A stretch of 64,000 bases of DNA from Corynebacterium lubricantis DSM 45231 (GCF_000379425.1 NZ_KB902193.1:62001-126000); one strand, 5' to 3'; positions 8,159 through 17,434 are shown, counted from the first letter of the stretch. Program-made: numbers and translations. Notes: generated by a model from the sequence alone, not told the origin.

Positions 8159-8969
8159 CCGACTGAATCCCCTTCAAGTCCACCGTGGCAAAAGTAAATC
8201 CCGCGGCACGGGCGGATTCCCTAATCTTATCGGCAATCTCTGGTTCCATCGCACGCACCATTTCATCCTGCGGCAGCTCGATGCGCGCGATCGAATCGTG
8301 GTGGCGCACACGCGAATCCGAAAACCCAAGCTCGTACAACGTCAGTTCAAGAGCTTCAATCTGCGCCAACTTCTCAGGATTGACTTGCAGCCCGTGCGGA
8401 ACTCGCGACGCCAAACACGGGGCCGCAGGCTTATCTGCCACTTTTAGCCCGAAAGCCGCAGCGATCTGGCGCACCTCGGCCTTCGTCAATCCCGCGGCAG
8501 CCAGCGGACGCAGCACATTGTGCTCAGTTGCGGCACGCGCGCCGGGACGATCCACGCGCACAGCGTCATCGGCATTCTCGCCGTAGGCAACAGCAACAAG
8601 ATCATGCTTGTCGACGACCGACTGGTCGATCACCTCAAACATCTCGTCCTTACAGAAATAACATCGGTCGACATCGTTGGCGATGTAGCCCTCGATCTCA
8701 TCCTCGTGGGTTTCCACCTCGATGACGCGAGCCCCGATCTGGTTAGCAGTATCTCGGGCCATGGCGCGTTCGCGTGCTGCGAAGGAATGAGAGATGGCAG
8801 TGATGCCAAGCGTGCGCTCGGCGCCGAGCGCGTAGTGGGCGATGGCGAGCAGTGTGGCGGAATCGACACCACCGGAGTAAGCAATGCCCACGCGACCATG
8901 CCGCGGGAAGTGAGGAATTACTTTGTTGATCAGCGCCTGGGCCACTGGATCAGGCTGGGTTAAAGACAT
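8085..8969 (-). CDS. larE: ATP-dependent sulfur transferase LarE
   Basis: A 294-residue PP-loop protein with SGGVDS at residues 32-37 that AMPylates and thiolates the LarB product in nickel-pincer cofactor synthesis. Three cysteines are placed as C103-x2-C106 and C185 (in PCLASRV). That pattern fits the LarE type that holds a [4Fe-4S] cluster rather than only sacrificing one cysteine. The start at 8969 has AAGG 8 nt upstream; a 20-residue extension to 9029 is unlikely. Its end originally overlapped larB, but a 724-bp toxin-antitoxin insert now parts them. Confidence 0.9.
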   Translation of the reverse strand: MSLTQPDPVAQALINKVIPHFPRHGRVGIAYSGGVDSATLLAIAHYALGAERTLGITAISHSFAARERAMARDTANQIGARVIEVETHEDEIEGYIANDVDRCYFCKDEMFEVIDQSVVDKHDLVAVAYGENADDAVRVDRPGARAATEHNVLRPLAAAGLTKAEVRQIAAAFGLKVADKPAAPCLASRVPHGLQVNPEKLAQIEALELTLYELGFSDSRVRHHDSIARIELPQDEMVRAMEPEIADKIRESARAAGFTFATVDLKGIQSGAMTLAALNKKGKLNYVGADTQSR

Positions 8970-9167
8970 ACCTATTACCTTAGGCCTGACATGCCCAAAA
9001 GCGATAGGGGGCGGGTGGCGTACAGGCACCTGTGAATCTTTGTGCCCACCTAAGTATTTAGCGACGCAGCCTTTCAGATTTTGATAGGACTGGAGGTAGC
9101 TACACAGACTTTCCTAACTGAATAACAACGAACCCCACTTGCCTCAATCGCAAAGGACACCTTGGCT

Positions 9168-11300
9168 ATGACCACGGCAGAACGTCCATGGATGGACGAA
9201 TCACTTTCAAATAAGGAACGTGCTGAAAAGCTCGTTGAGAACATGACTATCGAGCAAAAAATTGCTCAGCTCCACGGCGGTATGGAGACGATCAACATCT
9301 ACGGAGTGTCCAACTCCATGGGCGACGTTGACGACGAAGAAGAGATGGCACAGCTCATGGCGCAGATCCAGATCGAGCGCCACGTCCCAGAGTTGGAAGA
9401 GTTGGGCATTCCACGCTTCCGCATCACTAACGGCCCTGTTGGTGTCGGCATGGGCGACGGCCACCCATCGCCACCAGCAACTGCGCTACCTATGACCATT
9501 GGTGTGGCGGCGTCTTTTGATCCTGAACTTGCCTATGAATATGGCAACATCATCGGCCAGGAAACTTCTGATCTCGGTCAGCACGTACTTGAAGGCCCAG
9601 GTGTCTGTCTGCACCGCACTGTGACCGCAGGCCGTAACTTCGAGTACTTCTCCGAGGACCCTTACCTTTCTGGCGTGATGGGCGTGGAAGTTACCAAGGC
9701 GATTCAGAACCATGACGTCATCGCCATGGGCAAGCACTTCGTGGTCAACGATCAGGAGTACGAGCGCTTCCGCACAAACGTCGAGCTCGACGAGAACGTA
9801 TTGCGCGAGCTTTACCTACTCCCATTCGAAATGCTGGTCAAAGATGGTGACGTCGCGGCGATCATGAGTGCGTACAACCGTGTGCGAGGCACCTATGCCA
9901 CAGAGAACCGCTACCTGCTCAATGACGTGCTGCGCAAGGACTGGGGCTTCGAAGGTTACGTCCAGTCTGACTTCTGGTCCGCACGCTCCGCCGCCCCTTC
10001 GATCAACGCTGGCCTTGACCACGAAATGCCGGACGCAAAGTGGTTTAACGAGGACAACATTAAGTCCGCGATCGAGGACACGTCGCTAGAAATTGAGGTC
10101 GTTGACCGCGCGCTCGTGCGCCGCTACACCCAGATGTTCCGCTTCGGTCACTTCGATTCGGTCTATGATCCAAAGGAAATCGACGCTCAGGCGCACGGTG
10201 CCGTCTCACGCAAGATCGGCGCAGACATGGCAGTCCTGCTCAAGAACGACGAGAAGCTTCTGCCACTGAGCAAGGATGCGGGCAAGATTCTAATCGTCGG
10301 ACAGTCGAAGTTCGCCGAGTTCGCCTGCCAAGGCGGCGGTGGATCCTCCAAGGTTGACCCCCTCTACACCGTCGACCCAGAGCCGGGCCTCAAGGACGTT
10401 ATTGCAGATCTCGGCGGAAGCAGCGAGTTGTCCTCGTTCATCGTCGAGCGCGACCTCTCCAACCTGGAAGGCGCGGTCGCGGCAGCCAAGGATGCAGACG
10501 TGGTATTGGTCATGGCCGGTCTGATCGCCACTGAAGGCGTCGACTCCGAGTCAATGCTCATGCCACATAACCAAAACGACATGGTTGCTGAGCTACTCAA
10601 GGCCAACGACAAGACCGTTGTGGTGCTGAAGTCCTCGGCACCGATGGTGATGCCGTGGCTCAAGGATGCAGCGACCGTTCTAGAAGTCTGGAACCAGGGT
10701 GCAGAAGATGGCCACGTAGTCGGCGACCTGGTCTTCGGCACCGTCAACCCTTCGGGCAAGGTGCCCACCACCTACCCAGAAGCGGAGCAGGACTGGATCG
10801 GAGAAGGCCACGAGGAACGCTACCCAGGCGTCAACCTTGGCGAGGGATACAACACGATCACCTACTCCGAGGGCCTCGAGATGGGGTATCGCTGGTTCGA
10901 CGCGAACAACGTCACCCCGGCCTTCGCTTTCGGTCACGGACTGTCCTACACCGACTTCGAGTTGTCGAATATTTCGGTACTAGGCTCGGCCGAAGGTGTG
11001 AAGGTGACGGCAACTCTGACCAACACTGGTGATGTCGCAGGCTCCGAGGTTGTCCAGGTGTACCTGGGTGTTCCTTCCGAGGGTCAGCCTCCGAAGCGCC
11101 TCGTGGGCTTCGCGAAGGTAAACGTGGAGCCAGGCCAGTCCACCACGGTGGAGCTGGACATCGACGCGGCTGCTACCCACCACCCGCTGGGTGTGTGGGA
11201 CGTGAAGGCGCACGATTTCGTCGTGCCGTCCGGTGAGTTCACCGTGTACGTGGGTACCTCGTCTGACGACGACGCAAACGTTTCCACGTTCTCCGTCTAA
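9168..11300 (+). CDS. Family 3 glycoside hydrolase (beta-glucosidase-like)
   Basis: A 710-residue GH3 enzyme in the usual order: (beta/alpha)8 domain to about residue 330, alpha/beta sandwich to about 550, and a fibronectin type III-like C-terminus. The substrate-contact motif GKHFVVND and the nucleophile in VQSDFW (Asp268) are intact. No signal peptide is seen, so it probably cleaves beta-glucosides or similar oligosaccharides taken into the cell. AAAGGA precedes the start; a TTG at 9162 is an alternative. It stands alone, divergent from larE, and is followed by a strong hairpin. Confidence 0.88.
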   Translation: MTTAERPWMDESLSNKERAEKLVENMTIEQKIAQLHGGMETINIYGVSNSMGDVDDEEEMAQLMAQIQIERHVPELEELGIPRFRITNGPVGVGMGDGHPSPPATALPMTIGVAASFDPELAYEYGNIIGQETSDLGQHVLEGPGVCLHRTVTAGRNFEYFSEDPYLSGVMGVEVTKAIQNHDVIAMGKHFVVNDQEYERFRTNVELDENVLRELYLLPFEMLVKDGDVAAIMSAYNRVRGTYATENRYLLNDVLRKDWGFEGYVQSDFWSARSAAPSINAGLDHEMPDAKWFNEDNIKSAIEDTSLEIEVVDRALVRRYTQMFRFGHFDSVYDPKEIDAQAHGAVSRKIGADMAVLLKNDEKLLPLSKDAGKILIVGQSKFAEFACQGGGGSSKVDPLYTVDPEPGLKDVIADLGGSSELSSFIVERDLSNLEGAVAAAKDADVVLVMAGLIATEGVDSESMLMPHNQNDMVAELLKANDKTVVVLKSSAPMVMPWLKDAATVLEVWNQGAEDGHVVGDLVFGTVNPSGKVPTTYPEAEQDWIGEGHEERYPGVNLGEGYNTITYSEGLEMGYRWFDANNVTPAFAFGHGLSYTDFELSNISVLGSAEGVKVTATLTNTGDVAGSEVVQVYLGVPSEGQPPKRLVGFAKVNVEPGQSTTVELDIDAAATHHPLGVWDVKAHDFVVPSGEFTVYVGTSSDDDANVSTFSV

Positions 11301-11323
11301 ATTTAGAACGAACAGCAAGCACT

Positions 11324-11356
11324 ACTGCCACCGTCCAAAATTGGGGCGGTGGCAGT
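11324..11356. terminator. Bidirectional hairpin terminator
   Basis: ACTGCCACCG and CGGTGGCAGT form a 10-bp stem, extendable by three pairs, between the convergent GH3 and lipoprotein genes. Confidence 0.7.
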
Positions 11357-11376
11357 CGTCGTCAAGCGAAAAAGCG

Positions 11377-11937
11377 TTAATTCGCGGGGATGGTGAGCTC
11401 GGCGAGATCATTGCGCTGCGCATCGTCGAGCTCGATCTCCCAGTGCAGCTGGCCATCGTCTTCGTCGAGTTCGGCCTCGTCGAGGACACCGTCTGGGTGG
11501 CTGGCAAGGGCTTCGCGGATGGCGTCGGCGGCCGTGACGGTTGCGGCCTGGGCCTTCTGAATGTCATCGTCGTCGCCCTCGCGCTCATCCTCGCGGATGT
11601 CGCCGGTGGATGCGTCGACCTCTAGCTCGATGACTTCATTGCCAACGACAACGTCGATGTCGAAGAGCTGGGTGGAATCCTCGCGGTCGACGTCAACAAG
11701 GACGCCGTCTGCGTGCTCGGCGAGGACGGCATCAATCGCGTTGAAGACTGGGTCGTCGCCAGATTCTGGAGCTGGCTCGGCAGTTTCGGTTTCGGTTTCG
11801 GCTGCGGTGGTGGTGACGGTCGTTGCCTCGGAAGTGGGGTCTGTTGCCGCAGTGTCACCTGTGTTCTCGGAGCATGCGGCCAGCGCGAGGGCGGTAGTGG
11901 CGGACAGGGCGAGAGCGATCAATGATTTCTTCTGCAT
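11377..11937 (-). CDS. PepSY-domain lipoprotein
   Basis: A 186-residue acidic exported protein. The signal peptide ends in the lipobox LAAC with Cys22 as the lipidation site. A Thr/Glu-rich linker (residues 25-60) is followed by two PepSY-like units, around residues 65-115 and 130-185. PepSY proteins of this kind are often found outside the membrane and may inhibit proteases or bind cations; the precise role here is not known. It is monocistronic, convergent with the GH3 gene. Confidence 0.75.
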   Translation of the reverse strand: MQKKSLIALALSATTALALAACSENTGDTAATDPTSEATTVTTTAAETETETAEPAPESGDDPVFNAIDAVLAEHADGVLVDVDREDSTQLFDIDVVVGNEVIELEVDASTGDIREDEREGDDDDIQKAQAATVTAADAIREALASHPDGVLDEAELDEDDGQLHWEIELDDAQRNDLAELTIPAN

Positions 11938-12000
11938 ATTGTCAATCTAAGAAATCAGAGTGATAGCACGCGCACCACAACCTGTGACAGACCTGTCAAT

Positions 12001-12041
12001 CCTGGGATTTCGATGAAAGTTCTTTCATCTCAGGTCCCAGG
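12001..12041 (-). terminator. Nested hairpin after the larA-like gene
   Basis: An outer stem (CCTGGGA / TCCCAGG) encloses an inner stem (GATGAAAG / CTTTCATC). It lies 22 bp downstream of the larA-like stop and probably ends that operon, though there is no long U-tract. Confidence 0.45.
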
Positions 12042-12063
12042 AAATCACAGTTCTAGGTGTCGA

Positions 12064-13389
12064 TTACTGCTTTTGCGACTTCAGGCGGTGCAGGATCTCG
12101 CCGGCGTGCTCGACCACCAAAGTGTCTGGGTCCTGCTCAAACTCGTCCCAGTCCAGGGTGTCGGGGTCCGCGTAGTTGAGGTTGTAGGCCTCGCAGACCT
12201 CGCGGGGTACTCGCGATGCCAGGGTGATCGTGGTGCGCAGGGTTTCCTCGCCGGTCTCGGCGTTGTATTCGCCCAGGCCACGAACGTGCGTGGAGTGCGC
12301 GATCTCGCCCCACGGGTGGTCCTTGAACTTGTCCCACTGCTTGATGAAGTAGTCAATGCAGTGGTAGCCGATCTCGCCGATGCCGGGGTGCATCTCGGAA
12401 ATCTCGGTGATGTGCGGGGCGTAGACGATGATCTCGCCGCCGTCGGCGCACACCGGCTCCATCTTGTACACACCCTTCGCGCCGGTCCACAGATCTTCGT
12501 ACATGGTGGGAACCTTGGACACGATGCGCTTATACGGTTCATCCAGCCACTTGATGTGCGTCTGATGGGCGATCTCGGCGTTTGCAGCCCACGCGGATTC
12601 GGTGGTGCCCACGGCAACGGCATTGAGAGTGACCGTGTCATCCGGCGCGGTGGTGGCCACGTAGGTCACGGCAAGGCGTTCGCCCTCAATCATCTCTGAG
12701 GCGGTGTTCACCAGCTGGCGCACCGGGGTAATGCCGAGCGTGCCAATGATGTCGGAAGCAGTAATCAGGGCGCCGACCCAGTGCGAAATATCAATCACAT
12801 CGTGCACAGAGCAGCCAGGGAAGAAGTATTTATTTCCGCCGGACATGCCCACAACCTCGTGCGGGAAGATCGGGCCAACCACCAAGTTCACGTCGGCTTC
12901 CGCGACAAGCTTGTTAATCTGCACGTCCATCGCACGATCGGTGAGCAGACCGTGCGTCAAACGCTCGATTTCCTCGGCAGGAACAGTACCCAAGGAAACG
13001 ATCGCCTCTGGGTTCTGCCAATCGTGGTTGACTACCTGGGCCTTGGGGAAGCGGGTAGTGATCTCGCCGGAGTCCACACCCAGCAGCTTTTCAATCGCCG
13101 GTTCCTCCATCGCCGCATGCGTACCCAGCGCAATGAGGATCGTGATTGACGCAGCCCGATCCGCAATCGCGTCATACGCCGACTGGATCATCAGCCCGTG
13201 CGGGCCGGAACGAGTGCCATCCGGAATGACAATGACAACCTTTTTGCCATCAAAATCGAGCTTGTCCAGTTCGGCATGGACGAAAGTGCGCGCCTCATCG
13301 TCGCTGAGCGCGCTGGTAGGGGAGCCCAGTAGTGCCGCCTGCTCGGCGAGGCCCTCGGGGACAGGGATGGTCAGGTTCTCCTTAGTCAT
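12064..13389 (-). CDS. LarA-type nickel-pincer-dependent racemase/epimerase homologue
   Basis: A 441-residue LarA-domain (DUF2088) protein. Visible family motifs are PDGTRSGP (D57, R60), the GTH motif (H91) and PHEVVGMSGGNKYFFPG. In the last of these, H177 matches the second catalytic histidine, and K187 matches the lysine that holds the pyridinium thiocarboxylate nickel cofactor. LarA isomerises lactate; homologues act on other 2-hydroxyacids, so the substrate is open. It ends a leftward cluster with two EthD-like genes and an LLM oxidoreductase. The cofactor genes larB and larE lie 3-5 kb away on the same strand. Confidence 0.85.
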   Translation of the reverse strand: MTKENLTIPVPEGLAEQAALLGSPTSALSDDEARTFVHAELDKLDFDGKKVVIVIPDGTRSGPHGLMIQSAYDAIADRAASITILIALGTHAAMEEPAIEKLLGVDSGEITTRFPKAQVVNHDWQNPEAIVSLGTVPAEEIERLTHGLLTDRAMDVQINKLVAEADVNLVVGPIFPHEVVGMSGGNKYFFPGCSVHDVIDISHWVGALITASDIIGTLGITPVRQLVNTASEMIEGERLAVTYVATTAPDDTVTLNAVAVGTTESAWAANAEIAHQTHIKWLDEPYKRIVSKVPTMYEDLWTGAKGVYKMEPVCADGGEIIVYAPHITEISEMHPGIGEIGYHCIDYFIKQWDKFKDHPWGEIAHSTHVRGLGEYNAETGEETLRTTITLASRVPREVCEAYNLNYADPDTLDWDEFEQDPDTLVVEHAGEILHRLKSQKQ

Positions 13390-13476
13390 ACCCTTAGTTT
13401 CCCCCGTTGAGCGGTGGGTTTCAAGGCTTTGACAAAACCCGCTTTACGACGAGCGGCTGCGCGCTTAACACGCAGC

Positions 13477-14082
13477 TTAAACGTTTGGCCATCCCTCTGG
13501 CCGAATCATCTGAATGGTGTCGACAATGACGGTGCGCCCACCGAGCACCCCGGCGACCTTTTCTGCCTCATCGCGGCCGCGGGTGAACACGGAAATCAGC
13601 TCGTTGGACCCGCCTTCGACGGGCACCGTGTCAGATAACGTGATGCGGTGGGTGGCGCCGATGCGCGGGTAGACCGGCAGATTCTCCACGCTGCCTCCGA
13701 GGGAGAGGACGCGGGTACGGGTGACATCGCCTGCGCGAAGCTCTTCGACGTTGTCCACGATGGCCGAGAATCCGTTCTCGACATCGAACATGTACTCCTC
13801 GTCCGGTGCCAGCTTCTCCCGCCAGGCTTCGTGTGCCCATGCAGCCTCCTCGCCTTCGGGGGAAGCAAAGAACAACTCGGCAATGCCGTGGAACTGGTCC
13901 CAGTGCCACTGGTTGTCCACGGGGCGGTTCTGCACGTAGCCGACCACGTCGGTGACCGGCATGACGTACTCGCCGTGCGCGTTATTCCAGTGCTCATGGA
14001 ACTTATCCATGGCCTCAGGACTGTCGGTAGGGAAGGTGTCTTCCTTCGGGATCAGAAAGGCAATGCGGTGGTGTAGATTCAT
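13477..14082 (-). CDS. EthD-like dimeric alpha/beta-barrel protein (copy 1)
   Basis: A 201-residue protein with the EthD pattern of an N-terminal HWNNAHGEYV segment, then GYVQNRP and GIAELFF. EthD-domain proteins form ferredoxin-like dimeric barrels, some of them decarboxylases, dehydratases or cyclases of aromatic or polyketide substrates; others have no known activity. At 201 residues it may hold two barrel halves. AAAGGAG precedes the ATG. It lies between the larA-like gene and a second EthD gene with which it shares the GYVQNRPV motif. Confidence 0.8.
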   Translation of the reverse strand: MNLHHRIAFLIPKEDTFPTDSPEAMDKFHEHWNNAHGEYVMPVTDVVGYVQNRPVDNQWHWDQFHGIAELFFASPEGEEAAWAHEAWREKLAPDEEYMFDVENGFSAIVDNVEELRAGDVTRTRVLSLGGSVENLPVYPRIGATHRITLSDTVPVEGGSNELISVFTRGRDEAEKVAGVLGGRTVIVDTIQMIRPEGWPNV

Positions 14083-14124
14083 GATTTCTCCTTTATTGGT
14101 AAGCGCCTGTTTTATGCGCTTGTT

Positions 14125-14709
14125 TTATGCGATGTATGGCGCAATCGGTGGAGTCACAATTGGGGTTGGGGTGACTACAAGAGATTCGATGTTCTCAGAT
14201 TCCCCGCCGAGCGCATCCTTGACCTTGAATGCATCGGGCTCAGAAGCCGTCCAGACTGACAGGATGCTTCGTGCTCCAGTGTGAGTTTCTGCGTCATCGA
14301 GGTGGAGGCGGCTGACTCGTACAGCCAGACCTTCGGGGATGCGCTTTTCGTCGCCGTCGAAGATGAAGACTCGATTCGCTGTTTGGCGTCCCTCAAGTTC
14401 CACCTGCTCGTCGACAAGCGCTGAAAACGTCTCTTCCTCCACCATGAAGGAGTGCTCGTGCTCGCGGATAATCTTCGACTGGTGCGAATCGAAAGCCTCC
14501 TGCTCGAGCGCGGCCGAATCGTAGTACAGCTCAGCGATGCCGTCGTAGAGCCCGCGGCCCCACTGCGCCGCTACGGGGCGATTCTGCACGTAACCCTTGA
14601 GGTTAACGGTGCCCATAAGCAAGGGGGCGTGGACCATTTGCCAGTCCAGATGGAACTTTTCGTAGCTGGTAGTAGCGATTTTCTTGACGAAGACAATGCG
14701 GTGGTGCAT
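14125..14709 (-). CDS. EthD-like dimeric alpha/beta-barrel protein (copy 2)
   Basis: A 194-residue relative of the next gene. It shares the start MHHRI, the central GYVQNRPVAAQWG and GIAELYYDS, and a second half of similar pattern. The two may form a heterodimer or act in sequence. The start has GGGAGA nearby. It is 42 bp upstream of copy 1 and 28 bp downstream of the LLM oxidoreductase, so all four genes are probably one transcript. Substrate unknown. Confidence 0.8.
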   Translation of the reverse strand: MHHRIVFVKKIATTSYEKFHLDWQMVHAPLLMGTVNLKGYVQNRPVAAQWGRGLYDGIAELYYDSAALEQEAFDSHQSKIIREHEHSFMVEEETFSALVDEQVELEGRQTANRVFIFDGDEKRIPEGLAVRVSRLHLDDAETHTGARSILSVWTASEPDAFKVKDALGGESENIESLVVTPTPIVTPPIAPYIA

Positions 14710-14737
14710 GGAAATTCTCCCTATTAATTAGTGCGAT

Positions 14738-15748
14738 TTAATTCTTCTGCGCTGCGGTTTGCCCAGCAGGGAAGTGCGGCAGGATGTACTCGGCCATCTC
14801 GTCGAGGACATCTCCGACGGGGCGTGTCGACGATTTGAAGTTGATCATCAGCTGATCGATGCCGATGGACTGCCAGAACATCAAGAACTCAAGTAGTGCT
14901 TCGCGGCCGAGGCGCAGACCCTGGTGGATCTGAGTTGGTGCGGCCTTAGGGTCCTCGACGATGTCGAAGTAGGTGGCCTGGTTGAATGGCTTCCATCCCG
15001 GTTCACCCTTCGGGGCGGTCATTTGGCGCCATGCCTCGATGTTCTGTGCCTGCTGCTGTGGGGGCAGGGTGTAGTAGAGCCAGCCGTCTGCATTTTTGGC
15101 AATCCATTCCGGGGTCTGGCGCGAGGTGCCGGTGACAAAGACTGGAAGGCGCTGGTGGGTTGGCTTGGGCAAGAGGTCCGCGCCGCTCATAGTGCCAAGC
15201 GGAGAGTCGATTTCTGGGAAAGACTCATTCTGAGCTCGCTGGATGAATTCGAGGGACTCGCGGAACAACTCTCCGCGGTCAGCATGGTTCTTGCCGTAAG
15301 CGGGGAACTCAACCGGGCGGTCACCGCTGGCCACGCCGAGAGTGAAGCGGCCACCGGAAAGCTGGTCAACGCTGGCAGAGGCCTTTGCAATGTCGAGGGG
15401 GTGGCGAAGTGGCAGAACCGAGCTAGCCGTTCCGAGTGCAATCTTCTCGGTGATCGCAGAGAGGTAGCCCAGGTAGGTGTAGGTATCAAAGACTTGGCCG
15501 GTGTCTCCGAAGCGGGGATCCAGCAGTGGAACGTCGCGGACCCAGAATTGTGCGATGCCACCTTCCTCGGCCTTGCGGACCAATTGCGCATGGTCCTTCA
15601 TTGTTGGCACCGGGCCTTGGAAGCCTTCGAAGGGGGCAATCACGCCGATGGTCATTCCGTTGGGGTTGTATGCGTAGCGCATACCGGGGTGTTCTGAGAG
15701 CGGTTTTTGGTTTGCACCGGTGAGGTTGAAGTCCTGGTTAGTTGTCAT
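14738..15748 (-). CDS. LLM-class flavin-dependent oxidoreductase
   Basis: A 336-residue luciferase-like monooxygenase-fold protein: a TIM barrel with ALGTASSVLPLRHPL, the loop LSGGRFTLGVASGDRP and the late motif RLPVFVTGTS. Such enzymes use FMN or F420 to oxidise or reduce small organic molecules. The start at 15748 (MTTNQDF) is preferred to an upstream codon at 15772 that would run into the operator. It is the first gene of the LLM-EthD-EthD-LarA cluster and is divergent from a MerR-type regulator. Confidence 0.85.
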   Translation of the reverse strand: MTTNQDFNLTGANQKPLSEHPGMRYAYNPNGMTIGVIAPFEGFQGPVPTMKDHAQLVRKAEEGGIAQFWVRDVPLLDPRFGDTGQVFDTYTYLGYLSAITEKIALGTASSVLPLRHPLDIAKASASVDQLSGGRFTLGVASGDRPVEFPAYGKNHADRGELFRESLEFIQRAQNESFPEIDSPLGTMSGADLLPKPTHQRLPVFVTGTSRQTPEWIAKNADGWLYYTLPPQQQAQNIEAWRQMTAPKGEPGWKPFNQATYFDIVEDPKAAPTQIHQGLRLGREALLEFLMFWQSIGIDQLMINFKSSTRPVGDVLDEMAEYILPHFPAGQTAAQKN

Positions 15749-15764
15749 GGTGCATAGGTTAAAG

Positions 15765-15782
15765 CTTGACATTGGTGTTAAG
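15765..15782. promoter_or_regulatory. Probable MerR-type operator
   Basis: CTTGACATTGGTGTTAAG is an 18-bp near-perfect palindrome with one mismatched pair, between the divergent LLM and merR-like genes. It has the look of MerR-family sites and includes TTGACA as a possible -35 for the regulator gene. Confidence 0.6.
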
Positions 15783-15833
15783 GTCGAGCCCAGTGATGAG
15801 TTTCACTTCGAGAAGATTCTGGAGAGGGCAGAG

Positions 15834-16214
15834 ATGAAGATCGGCGAATTGGCAGAACTGACAGACTCCACCCCGCGTCAATTGCGCTACTACGAGCAGA
15901 AGGGTTTGATTGGCTCGGAGCGCTCGAGCAACGGGTACCGTACTTACTCCGACGACACCGTCGAACAGGTCCGTCAGATCCGCGCACTACTTGACAGTGG
16001 CTTTAATACAGAACTCATCGCTCAACTCTTGCCTTGTGTGCAGGGGCCCGAGGCAGAATTGCCGCCCAACCACAATCCGGAGATGGAGCAGGAACTGCGC
16101 ACGCAAATGAAGCGAATGGAAGAGCAGATTGAAATGCTCACCCACTCGCATCACCGCTTCGAGTGCTATCTCAAGCGGGTCGAGGCAGAGTCCGAAACCG
16201 GAAAGTCGGCTTAG
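15834..16214 (+). CDS. MerR-family transcriptional regulator
   Basis: A 126-residue MerR protein. The N-terminal winged helix starts MKIGELAELTDSTPRQLRYYEQKGLI, followed by NGYRTY and a C-terminal coiled coil around residues 80-115. A single mid-protein cysteine (LLPCVQG) could sense a ligand or redox state, but no metal-binding pair is present. GGAGAGG lies about 8 nt before the ATG at 15834. It is divergent from the LLM cluster across a palindrome and is inferred to control that cluster and itself. Its end overlaps the PLP decarboxylase-like gene by 4 bp. Confidence 0.87.
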   Translation: MKIGELAELTDSTPRQLRYYEQKGLIGSERSSNGYRTYSDDTVEQVRQIRALLDSGFNTELIAQLLPCVQGPEAELPPNHNPEMEQELRTQMKRMEEQIEMLTHSHHRFECYLKRVEAESETGKSA

Positions 16215-17434
16215 AAGCTACCAGCGGTGGTGCCGTCGGCCCCAATCCACTCGTTGCCCTGCAGAAAGTCGTTGACTCCCCACTGGCGCCGAACCGGCGT
16301 GAGTGAATCGTTGTCACGCACATAAACCGGCGGAAGGAACTGGATGAACAAGGGCTGGAAACTCATGGTGTAGCCGCCGACAATATAGAAGGTGATGGTG
16401 TCGCCTACTTCGAGAGCGGGCGCATTTTCTAGCTTCATGATTCGGTCGTCTTCCATACAGGTGAAGCCAACGATGACCTGCTCGTCGCGCAGCTCGGTAG
16501 ATTTGGTCTCGAGGCTGGTCTTAAATGGGCGCTTGCGACGGAATAGGGGGTCAATGTTTGTACGGCTGGCATCCGTGACCACGATTGTTTCCGAATCGAT
16601 CTCTTTCACATCAATGACGCTCGCATGAAACTCCAGCGGGACAGCCACGAGCGCGCCACCAGGTTCAACGATGAGGCGCGTGTGGTTGATATCTACAACT
16701 GGCTCGAGGACCTCCTTGATGGTGGAGACGTACTCGTCGAAGGAAGGCGAGCGGTCTAGGCTGCCGAAGAACCCGCCTCCCACGTCTACCCAATCAAGGT
16801 GAAGGTCGTGGGCTGCAATGAGCTCCGCTGCAACCGTGGCGACTGCCCGAAAAACTCCCAAACTCTGAGTCGTGGACGCACGATGCAGGTGAATACCCGC
16901 TACCCGCACTCCTGCGTCTTTCAGATCTGCGATGGCCTGATCAAGCTCGCCGTTTTTCCGATCGAAGCCAAAACGACTTGCCTCCCCGTGGGCTCCGCTT
17001 TCGCCCGGGCAATACTCCTCGAGTTCCCAATTGACTCGTAGCCCCACACCAAAGTCTTTGTCCGGCATCTCGCGAGCAAGTTCTGCAGTCCATTCGATTT
17101 CGCGCTTCGCGTCGAGATTGACAATGGATCCCTCGAGCAAAGCGCTGCGAAGGCGGTCTCGGCTCTTGATCGGCCCATTGTAAATGACCTGATCAGCCGT
17201 GTAGTCCAAGGCAAGGGCGAGCTCGTATTCGGTGTCAGAAACCACTTCAGCCCACACATTCTGAGTGCGCATATACGACACCAACCAAGGCAAGGAATTC
17301 GTCTTAAAGGAGTAAGACAGAATCGAATTAGGCCAGTGCTTCTCTAAGGCTCCTTGGAAATCTCCGAGGAGTTGATTGAGCGCTGGAAGGTCGATGACAA
17401 AAGCGGGGGTTGGTGGCACTGCATTGTGTGGCAT
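16211..17434 (-). CDS. Fold-type III PLP decarboxylase-like protein
   Basis: A 407-residue alanine-racemase-barrel protein related to diaminopimelate/ornithine decarboxylases. The PLP lysine is K44 in YSFKTN. DVGGGFFG and EPGGALVAV replace the usual GGG and EPGR motifs, HLHRAST replaces HVGS, and a late Cys in GFTCMEDD could be the catalytic cysteine. These changes suggest a specialised enzyme rather than LysA. CCGGAGAG precedes the ATG. It is divergent from the broken ATP-grasp gene, and the two may have made an amino-acid-derived metabolite together. Confidence 0.75.
   Translation of the reverse strand: MPHNAVPPTPAFVIDLPALNQLLGDFQGALEKHWPNSILSYSFKTNSLPWLVSYMRTQNVWAEVVSDTEYELALALDYTADQVIYNGPIKSRDRLRSALLEGSIVNLDAKREIEWTAELAREMPDKDFGVGLRVNWELEEYCPGESGAHGEASRFGFDRKNGELDQAIADLKDAGVRVAGIHLHRASTTQSLGVFRAVATVAAELIAAHDLHLDWVDVGGGFFGSLDRSPSFDEYVSTIKEVLEPVVDINHTRLIVEPGGALVAVPLEFHASVIDVKEIDSETIVVTDASRTNIDPLFRRKRPFKTSLETKSTELRDEQVIVGFTCMEDDRIMKLENAPALEVGDTITFYIVGGYTMSFQPLFIQFLPPVYVRDNDSLTPVRRQWGVNDFLQGNEWIGADGTTAGSF

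Noticed and set aside
14924..15697. 257-codon plus-strand frame opposite the LLM oxidoreductase
   Set aside because: Shadow of a motif-bearing gene; no start signal and no known fold.
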